Assembly (NCBI GenBank): GCA_027576995.1
Contig: JANBQC010000351.1
Location: 1 to 29,041 of the forward strand
DNA: 29,041 nt
From: Dimargaris cristalligena
Taxonomy: Eukaryota; Kickxellomycota; Dimargaritomycetes; Dimargaritales; Dimargaritaceae
Reading direction: 5' to 3'
Of the stretch, positions 10,618 through 19,761 are shown in pieces (within the stretch, counting starts at the first letter, position 1; each line of letters opens with the position of its first letter). The notes under the pieces were generated by a model, which was given only the letters and a program-made list of their open reading frames with translations, was not told the origin of the DNA and made no database searches. The translations under genes were made by a program, and so were the position numbers.

Positions 10618-12375
10618 TTAGTTCGGTACCGAAATCACCTTAGTCTTGGGGTCTACGGTAAATTTAGTGCTCAGCAGGATCTGCAGTTTCGTGGTCATCC
10701 CGATCTTTCCGCTGTACTTATGGTGGAAATAGTCGAAGATTTCGTCGGTGGTCACCTTGAGGCTAGAGTTATGGATCAGATGCAGCACCTCCTTGGCCGT
10801 GACGAGGGCGAAGTTCGGGTGGGTAGTGGGCGTGAAGATGGCCGGGGTCTTTTGACCGCTCTTCGAGGCCAGCATATCGATATTGGCGTTGGGGTTAGCC
10901 GTCGTCGTCGCATTCTGGGTCGGCTGGGTGATGGGGAGGAAGTCCAAGTCGTGGGTGTGGGCCTTGAAGTAGTTGTTGATCAGCTGGTTGAGGGGCAGTT
11001 CTTCGAGGGTAGCGGGTTGCCATTGGGGTTCGACCTTACCGCGGTGGATAAGTTTGGCCGTGACTCCTTCGGTGAAATCCGGGGCCTTGGTCATGGTTTG
11101 GGCCACCCGGAATTCGAGTTGGAGACAGTCCTGGAGGTTACGCTTCTCGCCTTCTTTGATGAGTTCGAGAGTGACTTTTTGGCTGGTGGGCGACATTTTC
11201 CGGAGAGTCATCAGGGTTTCCTTGGCCCACTTGGCGATTTTGGCAGTAGAGTGGGTAGCAGTATCAGTAGCTGTGGTGGTAGCACCCTGGCCGGGTTTAG
11301 TGGCCTCCCGTTCCAAAGCGGCGTAGATTTCCTCGACCGTATCGTAACGGAAGCAGCGGTCAATCGCCTGCAGGTACGGGAACAGGGTGTAAGCCGCGGG
11401 GTCGGACAACTGGGCGGTTTCCTGAGAGAATTCCTCGATGGCTTCATTCACCACGGCGGGATCGGACGATCCGAGTTCGCAGAGCCGTTCCTGCAATGCG
11501 GGGAGTCGCTCGGAGGGTACATAATGGGTGGCAATGCCCGCCCAAAACACACTCTGGCCCTCCAACCGCTGACCCGTCAACCCGAGGTAGCGACCCAAAA
11601 AGCCGTCCAAACGGGGTAGGAAATGGGATCCACCGACATCGGGGAATAGGCCAATGGCCGTTTCGGGCATGGCGAAGACCGTCCGTTCGGTGGCCACCCG
11701 GAAGGGCGCGTGGACCGATAAGCCCACTCCGCCGCCCATAGTGATACCGTCGATGATGGCCACAATCGGGGTCCGCGCCGACCCGATCAAGTAATTCAGC
11801 CGGTATTCCTCTTCAAAAAACTGGGCGTAATGCTCGTCTTTGGCCTGCACCAGCTCCACCACTTTCTTCACGTCCCCGCCGGCGCAAAACGCCCGCGCCG
11901 CGGATGATTTCAAAATAATGACCTTGCACAAATCGGACTGTTCCCAGGCCAGCAGTTGCGGGGTCATGGCCCGCACCATGGCCAAGTTCAGCGCGTTAAG
12001 GGCTTTGGGGCGGTTGAGGACCAGGGCCCGTCCGGTATCCTGTTTGTGTTGGAGGACTTCGGTCTGACTCAAGGGTTCATTGAAGGTCGGCTGCTTGGCG
12101 AACATGTCGGTAGTAGTGGCGGAGGAAGAGGCCGGGGAGCCGGGTTTGGTGGGGCGGGTGGCGTCGCTCGCCATGGGGGACCGGGTGGAGGTGTGAATGA
12201 AATGGGAGGTTAGCTGGGCCGTGCGACGAAGGGCCGTGGAAGGGTTAGCTGCCGAAGTAGGACTGTGGGTCATGTTCGACATGGGCGACGCCGAAAGAGG
12301 GTAGGAGCGGCTAGCCAGGCTCCGACGGGAGATCAAGCTATGCGCAGTTCGTTTAGTCAAGACAGATCTCAGCAT
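10618..12375 (-). CDS. HIBCH: Mitochondrial 3-hydroxyisobutyryl-CoA hydrolase (Ehd3 type)
   Basis: This single-exon gene encodes 585 aa. The frame extends to a GTG at 12465, but the ATG at 12375 gives a strong mitochondrial leader, MLRSVLTKRTAHSLISRR, rich in Arg/Lys/Ser and free of acidic residues. The crotonase fold starts near residue 115. AFCAGGD (162-168) and GGGVGLS (214-220) build the oxyanion region. MPETAIGLFPDVG carries the expected catalytic Glu238 and Asp246, spaced eight apart as in human HIBCH. The enzyme hydrolyses 3-hydroxyisobutyryl-CoA in valine catabolism; the yeast homologue Ehd3 is also a mitoribosome small-subunit protein (mS47). The leader of about 110 residues before the catalytic core is long. 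Further Met codons at 32, 35, 69 and 91 could give shorter forms. The spacer 12376-13235 separates it from RAD3. Confidence 0.92.
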   Translation of the reverse strand: MLRSVLTKRTAHSLISRRSLASRSYPLSASPMSNMTHSPTSAANPSTALRRTAQLTSHFIHTSTRSPMASDATRPTKPGSPASSSATTTDMFAKQPTFNEPLSQTEVLQHKQDTGRALVLNRPKALNALNLAMVRAMTPQLLAWEQSDLCKVIILKSSAARAFCAGGDVKKVVELVQAKDEHYAQFFEEEYRLNYLIGSARTPIVAIIDGITMGGGVGLSVHAPFRVATERTVFAMPETAIGLFPDVGGSHFLPRLDGFLGRYLGLTGQRLEGQSVFWAGIATHYVPSERLPALQERLCELGSSDPAVVNEAIEEFSQETAQLSDPAAYTLFPYLQAIDRCFRYDTVEEIYAALEREATKPGQGATTTATDTATHSTAKIAKWAKETLMTLRKMSPTSQKVTLELIKEGEKRNLQDCLQLEFRVAQTMTKAPDFTEGVTAKLIHRGKVEPQWQPATLEELPLNQLINNYFKAHTHDLDFLPITQPTQNATTTANPNANIDMLASKSGQKTPAIFTPTTHPNFALVTAKEVLHLIHNSSLKVTTDEIFDYFHHKYSGKIGMTTKLQILLSTKFTVDPKTKVISVPN

Positions 12376-13235
12376 ATCGTTCCTGGGCCGAAATAGAGAA
12401 ATAACTTCTAAGGAGGTGTAAACAAGTAGAGTAAAGTGAATCCAGAAATCTAGACTGAAAGCCACCTAACGAAATGACGTAGGATCAAGGGTCGTTGGGG
12501 TTGGTGGAAGTCGTATGAGAGAGATAAGCAGAAGAAAATAGTCTTCTAATGGGGAATTAAACCAGAAGCTGTGGAGTTAAGGAGAAGGCTCGCTTGTGAA
12601 TTCAAGTAAATGTCCTATATGGTTCAATCGCACCAACGAATAGAATGAGTGTACGTTACACACGGCATTCCCTCACACTTTTAACTCCCTGATTCTTACT
12701 GGAATTAGTGTAGGCCGAGTGGTCTTTTCCCGCTCACAGAAACCGCCAAGTAGAAGTGTGCGTGTAAGTAGGCTAATCAAACTCGCTGGTGACTGGCCGC
12801 TGCTCCTTTCCCCTTGGATGTGTGAAGACATCGTATAATTGGCATGTGGGCTGTAAAACTAAACCCGTGTTCCAGGTTACCTCATAATTATATTATGGCA
12901 TTCCCTGTCAGTACTTTAATGTGCCAGGGTATCTGTTATAGATAACTCTCCAGCCATTTAGACAGACTGACTGATATCAAATATATCTGGGCATCCGAAG
13001 CCTTGGCAAATGGTAGCGGCAATTACTTTCCCACAAGCGACCTAGTAATAGTATTTATTGTATTTCCCCATTCCGACCTTTTAATTCCAGGTTTTGACAA
13101 AAGCCCTTGATGAGGAATACTAAGTCACCCAAACGTCGGAGATGAACCAATTATGGATGGACCTCCTCTATCCAGTAACGCTAACACCAGACATACTCAC
13201 TCGTTTACTCCTCTCCCCCCTTCGCCCCGACACTC
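12376..13235. other. Spacer: HIBCH promoter side and RAD3 3' flank
   Basis: This 860-bp stretch should contain the HIBCH promoter and the RAD3 terminator. I see no domain-bearing frame. A GGTTCAATCGCACC block near 12620 resembles a Pol III B box but has no matching tRNA fold. Confidence 0.55.
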
Positions 13236-15730
13236 CTACGCCTTCGCAGCCGGATGATCGGCCGATACGGGCTGGGCCACCGGATTTTTCTGATGCTGCA
13301 CAATATCCTCCACGGACCACAAACTCGTATGAATCTGACTGCCATCGAACGGCTGGGCCATGGTGCGCAAGAACTTGCGCGTGATACTGGTCGCCATATC
13401 GGTGGACAAATTCAGGGTTGCGTCGGTCATGTACTGCCCGATCCACTGGGGCAATTTATCGCGTTTATCTTTGCGGGAGTACCGCTTGTCCGCAAACACC
13501 ATGAGTCCGTAATCGCTTTTCCCGCGCAATACCCGCCCCACGCACTGGGCCGCGTGGCGCATCGCATCGAAAGTGAGGAAATCGTTTTCCCGGATCTGGT
13601 ACCGTTCGCGTAAGAATTCGAGGCGGGCTTTAAGGATGCGGCTTTCGGTGTACTGATAGGGGATTCCGAACATGATGACGGCTCGCCCGTAGTTGTGGTC
13701 GAAATCGATACCCTCCGAGACTTTGCCCCGCGCCACCGAGAGGAGAATGGCCCCGCGCCCGTTATCACAGGCCAGTCGGTAGTTTTCCAACGCCAGACTG
13801 GTTTCGGCCGCATCGGGGGTTTCCACGAAAATAAGCTTGTGTCTCCACGCCTCTTTGAGGATGCCCATTTCGTTCCACATGGCTACAATCGCCTCCATGT
13901 ACAGGTAGCTGGGAAAGAACGCCACGATCCCGTCCGGGACGGCTTTGGCGAACTCGACCAGCATGTTGCCGAAGTTACGCACCACGGCCCGGTCGTTGCG
14001 TACCTCAAATTTGGAGCTGACGGCGACTTGGTCGCTGCCCTTGGTAATGACCAGCGGCAGGAAACAGGTGCGGGTGAGGGTCATGGTGAAACTGGACTGG
14101 ATGACCGGTTCAAAGCGCAGCATTTTGGGATACATACTGAGCGGGGACAGCGTCCCGGATGTAATCACGACACTCGAGAACCGCTGGAAGACCGGCTGAA
14201 TAGCCAACGAGGCATCCAAACAGGTAAAATGCAAGACCGGGTTAGGGACCGTTGCGGCATCACTTTCAAACGGTTCTAATATGAGCAAGAATCCTTTGTC
14301 GTAGGTGGATACCAAAGTGGCGAAGGAGGCCACCTTCTGGAGGGAGGTGAGTTCCTCCAAATCATTGAGTTCCAGCGTCCTAATTAGCGAATTAAGCCGC
14401 TCGGCGCAGAACCGCAGGGGTTTGCTGTCAATAAAAGTGATATCCCGCAGATGCTGGATGAAGGACACGGGGGTTTCGGCTACCACGTGCATGACCCGCA
14501 GCCGGGTTTTGAGATACTCGATAAAGCGTCGCAGGAACGCAATGAAATGCTCGGCCTTGCGGATGTTACCCGGAACGGCTTCCGTCAAAATATCGTCCGG
14601 CAGCACCGGGTTAGCCAAAATTGCATTTTCGTCCCGCGCCGCACTCACCTCCCGCAGGCCCTCTACCAGGCGGGCATATTCCGTCCGCAGTGCCTCGGCG
14701 TCTTTTTCCTTGACGGCGCGTACCTTTTGCTCCAGCAGATTCACGCTACGGGTACTCGCTTCCAGGGTGGGCCGCATCAAATCAATGCTGAGCGCTTCAA
14801 TACATACGTTGTCGATATTGTGCGCCTCGTCAAAGACAACAATGGCGTCGCGGGATAGTTCTTTGGATACCAAATCGGCCACCTTGGGGTCGAGCATGTA
14901 ATGGTAGCTGTAGATGATCACGTCGGCGGCCCGCAGGGCCCGGCGGGCCATGTAGTAGGGGCAATACTGATTCTCCCGACCGTAGGCCCGGAGATCGTCC
15001 AGGGTGTAGACACCCGAGGGGAGGGGCAAGTCCCCGGCCGCCTCTAACCGTTCATAATAGTTGCAGAGTTCAATGTCGCCGTGGCCCGCCTGGGCTTTGC
15101 CGCGAATCCAAGACGCGGTCATGTCCCGACATTTGGCATCGACCACTTTTCCTTTCTTCTCTTTACTAACTTCCGGATGGAGGCAGAGATTACGCCGGGA
15201 GGTAAGCCCTAGTCCGAGAAAATCGATGGTCTCGCCCTGTTGGGCCCGGAAGGCCATCAATCGCTTCAATTCGGCCAGCGCTTTGTCGATTTCGGGTACG
15301 GTTCGAGAGCAGTAGACGAGTTTCCGCTTGTCGGGGTGAAACTGGTAGGGAGTGAGTATAGTAATAATACAATGGAAAGTGTATTTAATAGGTATGCGCC
15401 TATTGAGCAGGGAATCGCATATCAGCTTGGAGCTGGGTCGGAGTATCAGCCATAGCTAAATGTAAACGACGGCTGCCCTGGGACCCAGGCTTACTGCGGA
15501 GGGTTTATGGTAGGTTTAGAAGGTAAATAAAAGGGAGCAGTGCTTACCTGTTGGTACGATATAATGAGTGACAAGAGGGAAATGGTTTTGCCTGTACCCG
15601 AGGGCATTTCAAGCATGCAGTGGCCTCGGGCATCCAGGCTTTTCTTCAAGTCGACCATGTATGCATATTGTTCGGGGTAAATGTAGTCATATGGGAAGAT
15701 GACCGGCAGGTCATCGATAAAGAATTTCAT
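13236..15730 (-). CDS. RAD3: TFIIH 5'-3' DNA helicase Rad3/XPD
   Basis: Two exons on the minus strand, 15730-15548 and 15341-13236, joined across a 206-nt phase-0 intron (GTAAGC...CAG), give 762 aa, close to human XPD (760) and yeast Rad3 (778). The start [14 protein letters not shown] is the canonical family N-terminus. Walker A is SGTGKT in exon 1. The four cysteines of the 4Fe-4S cluster fall at 114, 132, 154 and 188, nearly matching human 116, 134, 155 and 190. The DEAH box (VVFDEAHN) is at 232-235. SEGIDF and motif [12 protein letters not shown] lie in the C-terminal helicase domain. The protein unwinds DNA in nucleotide excision repair and is a structural part of TFIIH in transcription initiation. 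All key residues are present, so it should be active. It is divergent from HIS5. Confidence 0.97.
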
Positions 15731-17045
15731 GGTGCCTGGTCGGCGTAAAGTCAAATGCAAGGAAAAGGCGTAATTAGATAGAGGACTGGGATTGGAACAG
15801 GAGAAGTGTGGAGTAGAATCGGGTAAATAGAGGATTCAATAAACTAACTGGAAACAGGTTTGGGGCATTCCGAATGTATTCCAATTAATACTAGACAATG
15901 CAATTAGATAATATGTAAGAGGGAGGAGGCATAGTGCGCAGCAGAAAAAATAGAGCTTCCGAACTAGACTAGGGAGAATTTTGGATTTGGCTATATATAT
16001 TTTTATGGCTGCGGTTCACATCACAATACTTTTGTGATCAATAACATTATTAATGGGGGATTTTCCCTGATGCGGTATGCCAGCTTCCACCGCATTGCGC
16101 TAAACTCTCTGCATCAAAATACAAGGAGGATTTAGTCCCCCTAGGCCGCTTATGGAGATGTTCAGTGGGAATGCATTACAATAGTACCTTTCAAAACTCA
16201 TCGCGTAGGAGATTTGAACGATGGTCGCTTTAACAATATTCAAGATCAGAATGCTATTTATATCTCTTGGTTGGCCGAGCTACTGCGATCTGTAATCATA
16301 ACCAAGTTCTATACTTCAATGACCCTCTCCCTTCACATGGTATTCTGTCATCAGCCTAATCAAATGCTTTGTCAGTTTTAAGTTGACTGAGCAGCGGTTG
16401 GTCACCAGAGTCCATGTATTAATGATACACCTGGATCACATGTAGACTACTAATATATAATAGTTATCGAGCAAAGTGAGCAGAGCTGCTTTCGGCCGTC
16501 ACCCTTTAAATGTCAAGAGAACCGTAGTATTAATGGCCACCACCTAGCCTGGCTTTGGTATGAGAGCTGTCTGGGGTTGGTGGAGTGAGACTGGAGGACT
16601 GTCGCATGGACTAATCACTATGGTTTGTATTGGTCCAATGGGGGGTTCCTTCCCTTCTGTATCCCCTGTGGCTTAATGACTAATTGGCAGTCAGGTTTAC
16701 AACCAGCACCACCATGGCATGTCGTGGTTTTCAGCTCCAGGGAGGCCGGTAGAGTGAGGGAGGGGCTCTATTCATGGACTGTGGTTATAGAGGGTTAAAT
16801 TGGAGCCCGGAACCAATGGATAAGGGACACAACTAGACCTAGACCGAGGCCGGCACACCTCTCTATCTTTACTGCTTTATTTGAACTATACCCTTCTATA
16901 ACTTCCCCGCAGTTTCACCTCACCTAAAAAGGGCTGATATTTCGTTTACTTGTTTCAATTAGCCAAAATCGGGACTTTCATTTTCGCCCCACCGTCCTCA
17001 TTCCAGCCACCTCTCCCTTTGACTACAGTATCCACTAGTATCCCC
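15731..17045. promoter_or_regulatory. Divergent intergenic region between RAD3 and HIS5
   Basis: About 1.3 kb separates two start codons pointing away from each other, so it must hold both promoters. I cannot place a confident TATA box or factor site. TGACTAA near 16676 is one base from the Gcn4 half-site consensus TGACTCA, which is suggestive for an amino-acid gene but easily met by chance. A tRNA-like block on the minus strand near 16200-16295 does not fold properly. Confidence 0.5.
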
Positions 17046-18212
17046 ATGACCTACCGTTTTGACCTCCAGGCCATCACCCGGCCCAACATTTGGGCCCTTA
17101 AGCCTTACCGCTGTGCCCGCGACGACTTCAGCTCCGGCATTCTTCTCGATGCCAACGAAAATAGCCTGGGTTCTTCGGTCAACCCTGCCTTCGCCGCCGT
17201 GGCCGAGGAGCAGTCCTTGAATCGGTACCCGGACCCTCTGCACGGCACGGTTAAGGAGCGCCTCGTCAAGCTTCGCCAAGTCCCGGACCCGGACCATATT
17301 TTCCTGGGGGTGGGGTCGGACGAGGTCATTGATATTCTGGTGCGTATTTTCTGTATTCCCGGTCGCGATAAGATTCTCATCACGCCGCCTACCTATGGTA
17401 TGTACAGTGTGACGGCCCAGGTCAACGATGTCCAGGTGGTTAAAGTACCCCTTGAATTGACGGGTCCTCGGCAATTCCAACTCAATACCGCGGCCATTTT
17501 GGCAGCCACGCGGGCCGATCCCACCATCAAATTGGTGTTCGCTTGCTCCCCCGGCAACCCCACGGGGACCTGGCTCGATACGCGCGATATCGAACAACTT
17601 CTGGACTCCGAGGCGTACCGGGGTATCGTGGTCGTGGACGAGGCCTACATTGACTTTGTTGAACAAATCAAGGGCGGTTCCGTGGCGAGCTGGGTGGCGC
17701 GTTACCCCAACCTGGTGGTCATGCAAACCATGAGTAAAAGCTTCGGACTGGCCGGTATTCGCCTCGGCATGGCTTTCGCCGACCGTGCCATCATTGCCCT
17801 CATGAACAAGACCAAGGCCCCTTATAATGTGAGCACCCTGGCCGCCACCGTGGCTTTGGCCGCCCTCGACGACGCGGGTCTGCGCAAAATGAGCCAGGAT
17901 GCCGCGATCCTGCGGGACCAGCGCCGGATGCTCACGGAAGCGTTGCCGCGTATTTCGGGGATTAGTGAGATTATCGGTGGAAATGATGCTAATTTCGTGC
18001 TCTGCCGTGTGGTCGCCAAGGACGGATCGGGGCGGCCCGATAGTGACCGCGCCCAGCGGGTGTACGAACGGATGGCCCAGGAATGTGGCCTCGTTGTGCG
18101 GTTCCGTGGCACCGAAGTAGGATGCGAGGGCTGTTTGCGCATCACGGTGGGCAACGCCCGGGAAAACCAGGAGCTGCTCAAGCAGTTGGAACTTAACTTG
18201 AACTTGCTTTAA
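17046..18212 (+). CDS. HIS5: Histidinol-phosphate aminotransferase
   Basis: This single-exon gene encodes 388 aa, close to yeast His5 (385). The frame extends upstream to a TTG at 16950, but the first ATG is at 17046 and matches the family N-terminus (TYRFDLQAITRPNIW). It is a fold-type I PLP enzyme. LLDANENSLG is the substrate-side motif. CSPGNPTG carries Asn171, VVVDEAYIDF carries the Asp that contacts the PLP ring nitrogen, MSKSFGLAGIRLG gives Schiff-base Lys231 and Arg239, and a C-terminal CLRITVG supplies the carboxylate-binding Arg. It converts imidazole-acetol phosphate and glutamate to histidinol phosphate and 2-oxoglutarate in histidine biosynthesis. No targeting peptide is seen, so it is probably cytosolic. 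Confidence 0.97.
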   Translation: MTYRFDLQAITRPNIWALKPYRCARDDFSSGILLDANENSLGSSVNPAFAAVAEEQSLNRYPDPLHGTVKERLVKLRQVPDPDHIFLGVGSDEVIDILVRIFCIPGRDKILITPPTYGMYSVTAQVNDVQVVKVPLELTGPRQFQLNTAAILAATRADPTIKLVFACSPGNPTGTWLDTRDIEQLLDSEAYRGIVVVDEAYIDFVEQIKGGSVASWVARYPNLVVMQTMSKSFGLAGIRLGMAFADRAIIALMNKTKAPYNVSTLAATVALAALDDAGLRKMSQDAAILRDQRRMLTEALPRISGISEIIGGNDANFVLCRVVAKDGSGRPDSDRAQRVYERMAQECGLVVRFRGTEVGCEGCLRITVGNARENQELLKQLELNLNLL

Positions 18213-18573
18213 TTAAACCGGTCCCCGATGCCCTGCAGGAGTGTCGTCGGTTAATGCCCGAATGGCCCCTATAAATTGCAGGATATGAGTCCCGTGACCC
18301 AGTATTATTGATACTACGTTGGTGGTATCTTCTATATGGGCTGCCCTTTGGTGATCTGTATTGGCTCTCCGTTTTATCATGTCCAAAAGAACGAGGGTGG
18401 CAGAAAATAATATATTTAACATCCAGGTTTATTATTAGACTCGCCTATGAGTGGTAGGCGCCGATGAAGTTAGCGGCCCACACCCGTTGTAGCGGCATTC
18501 CACCCTTGGCACTCCCCCACATCCCCCTCATACTGGCTTTACCCTGGGCCTTTTTTTAATCAATTAGTTTTTT

Positions 18574-18975
18574 TTATATAATAAATATTACTACTCCCTG
18601 TGGAACTGGTGGCTGGGGTAGGCAAGAAGTGCAGAACAGGAGATAATCGCCCCATCTACGCTGGTATTCAATGGGCACTCGGTGGTATCGATCGGAAGGG
18701 TCAATCATCCAAGATTTCCGGATCTTAGAAGGGGGGACTGCCATGGGAGAATGGGCATATTCCGAGTGCCCATCGGTTTCCTGTGTATTTAAACGGACGT
18801 GCCACCAACCCCTCTCTATAAGATTGCCCGCCTTCGCAAATGACGATAATCCCCGTCGGCCTGGCCAATGGTCCCGAATAATAGTCTTGCTGAGTTGGAC
18901 AGCCTCGGCAGAGTCATTGAATAAGGATAGCGCTGTATAGACTGTGTTGTGGTCAACTGGGCTGGTCTCTTCCAA
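18574..18975 (-). other. Possible unrecognised exon or gene fragment
   Basis: A frame of about 133 codons is open on the minus strand with no ATG at its head (it begins with TTG). It sits right after an in-frame TAG (CCATAG) that could serve as a splice acceptor. The translation has a balanced, protein-like composition (for example IIRDHWPGRRG and EYAHSPMAVPPSK) but no domain I recognise. A plus-strand frame with an ATG at 18671 covers 18671-18940 and is equally open, so at most one is real. Without an upstream exon I cannot call a gene. Confidence 0.2.
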
Positions 18976-19188
18976 GGCACTCTATGGCTAATGCACTAGG
19001 GTCCACTGGTCCCACATGCGTGCACCCCTCACCACCTCCCACTTGAGCGACTTTATAGATGGTTTCTAAAGGCAGTCCAAGAGTCCTCCAATATTATCCA
19101 TGCCACCAGACGGTGGTTGAGCCACGTTACCTCTTCTATCGTTGATAAGCGCCCCATTTAAGGCCAAACCTCCCCTTCCCCCTGACTC

Positions 19189-19218
19189 CATTACATTACA
19201 TTACTTTACTTTACTTTC
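19189..19218 (+). repeat. Short pentamer tandem repeat
   Basis: CATTA units (three) pass into CTTTA units (three), a 5-bp microsatellite of about 30 bp just before TTTCAG. It lies about 540 bp upstream of the VIP1 start codon. Confidence 0.7.
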
Positions 19219-19761
19219 AGCCACGTCCCCATCGTGGCTCACTATGGCCCTGGATTGTCTTCAAGAGACACCATAAACCAACTCCCGCCACTGTAGCGTC
19301 TGTGTCTGTGTATAGATGGGGGGGGGGTGGATGTATATAGCTTATTTATTCACCCAATGAACTTTTCACCACCCAACCCAGTCCAATTCACCCAGCAGGA
19401 GAATCGGGGACCGGTTAAAGTGGTCATGGTGCTCCTCCTCCCCTGGACAGGTTCACCTATTAAACCCCCCTGTCCTCTCTCCTGCTGTTTCTGTTCTCTC
19501 ACTTTCACTTTCACTCTTACTTTCTCTTCTAATATACTTGGCTTGCTCTTAGTATTCTGCGGTTTGCATAGAGACCTATGGTTTTGAATTCACCCAGTGC
19601 TTTACGTCTTTGACTTACTTCCCCTCCCCACCTTTTCGCGGCTGCCGCGGTTTCCTTCCCGGCCTAGCGTGTCTTATTCTCTTTAACCGGTACCACGTCT
19701 ACTGGCCCGTTTGACAGCCATATACGCCTTCCCAATTCCAACCCCCTCCGACTCTCTCACC

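Larger units (their letters stand above)
18213..19761. other. Spacer between HIS5 and VIP1, with VIP1 promoter
   Basis: This contains the HIS5 3' flank and the VIP1 upstream region. It is C/T-rich on the plus strand from about 19150, including a pentamer repeat at 19189-19218 ending in TTTCAG, and a run of ten G at 19318-19327. The pyrimidine tract before TTTCAG could be the end of a 5' UTR intron, but nothing proves it. An unrecognised open frame at 18574-18975 is listed separately. Confidence 0.55.

Noticed and set aside
10720..11619. 299-codon plus-strand frame
   Set aside because: It is antisense to the HIBCH coding region. Its composition follows from the GC-rich third positions of the real gene.
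12376..12465. Thirty-codon hydrophobic extension of HIBCH from a GTG
   Set aside because: A non-ATG start would hide the clear mitochondrial leader that begins at the ATG at 12375.
16200..16295. tRNA-like block on the minus strand (TAGCTCGGCCAACC D-arm-like and GTTCAAATC T-loop-like)
   Set aside because: Only five of seven acceptor pairs form, the T stem does not pair and no anticodon stem can be drawn. At best it is a tRNA-derived relic.
16998..17726. 242-codon minus-strand frame
   Set aside because: It is the antisense shadow of HIS5, with no domain of its own.
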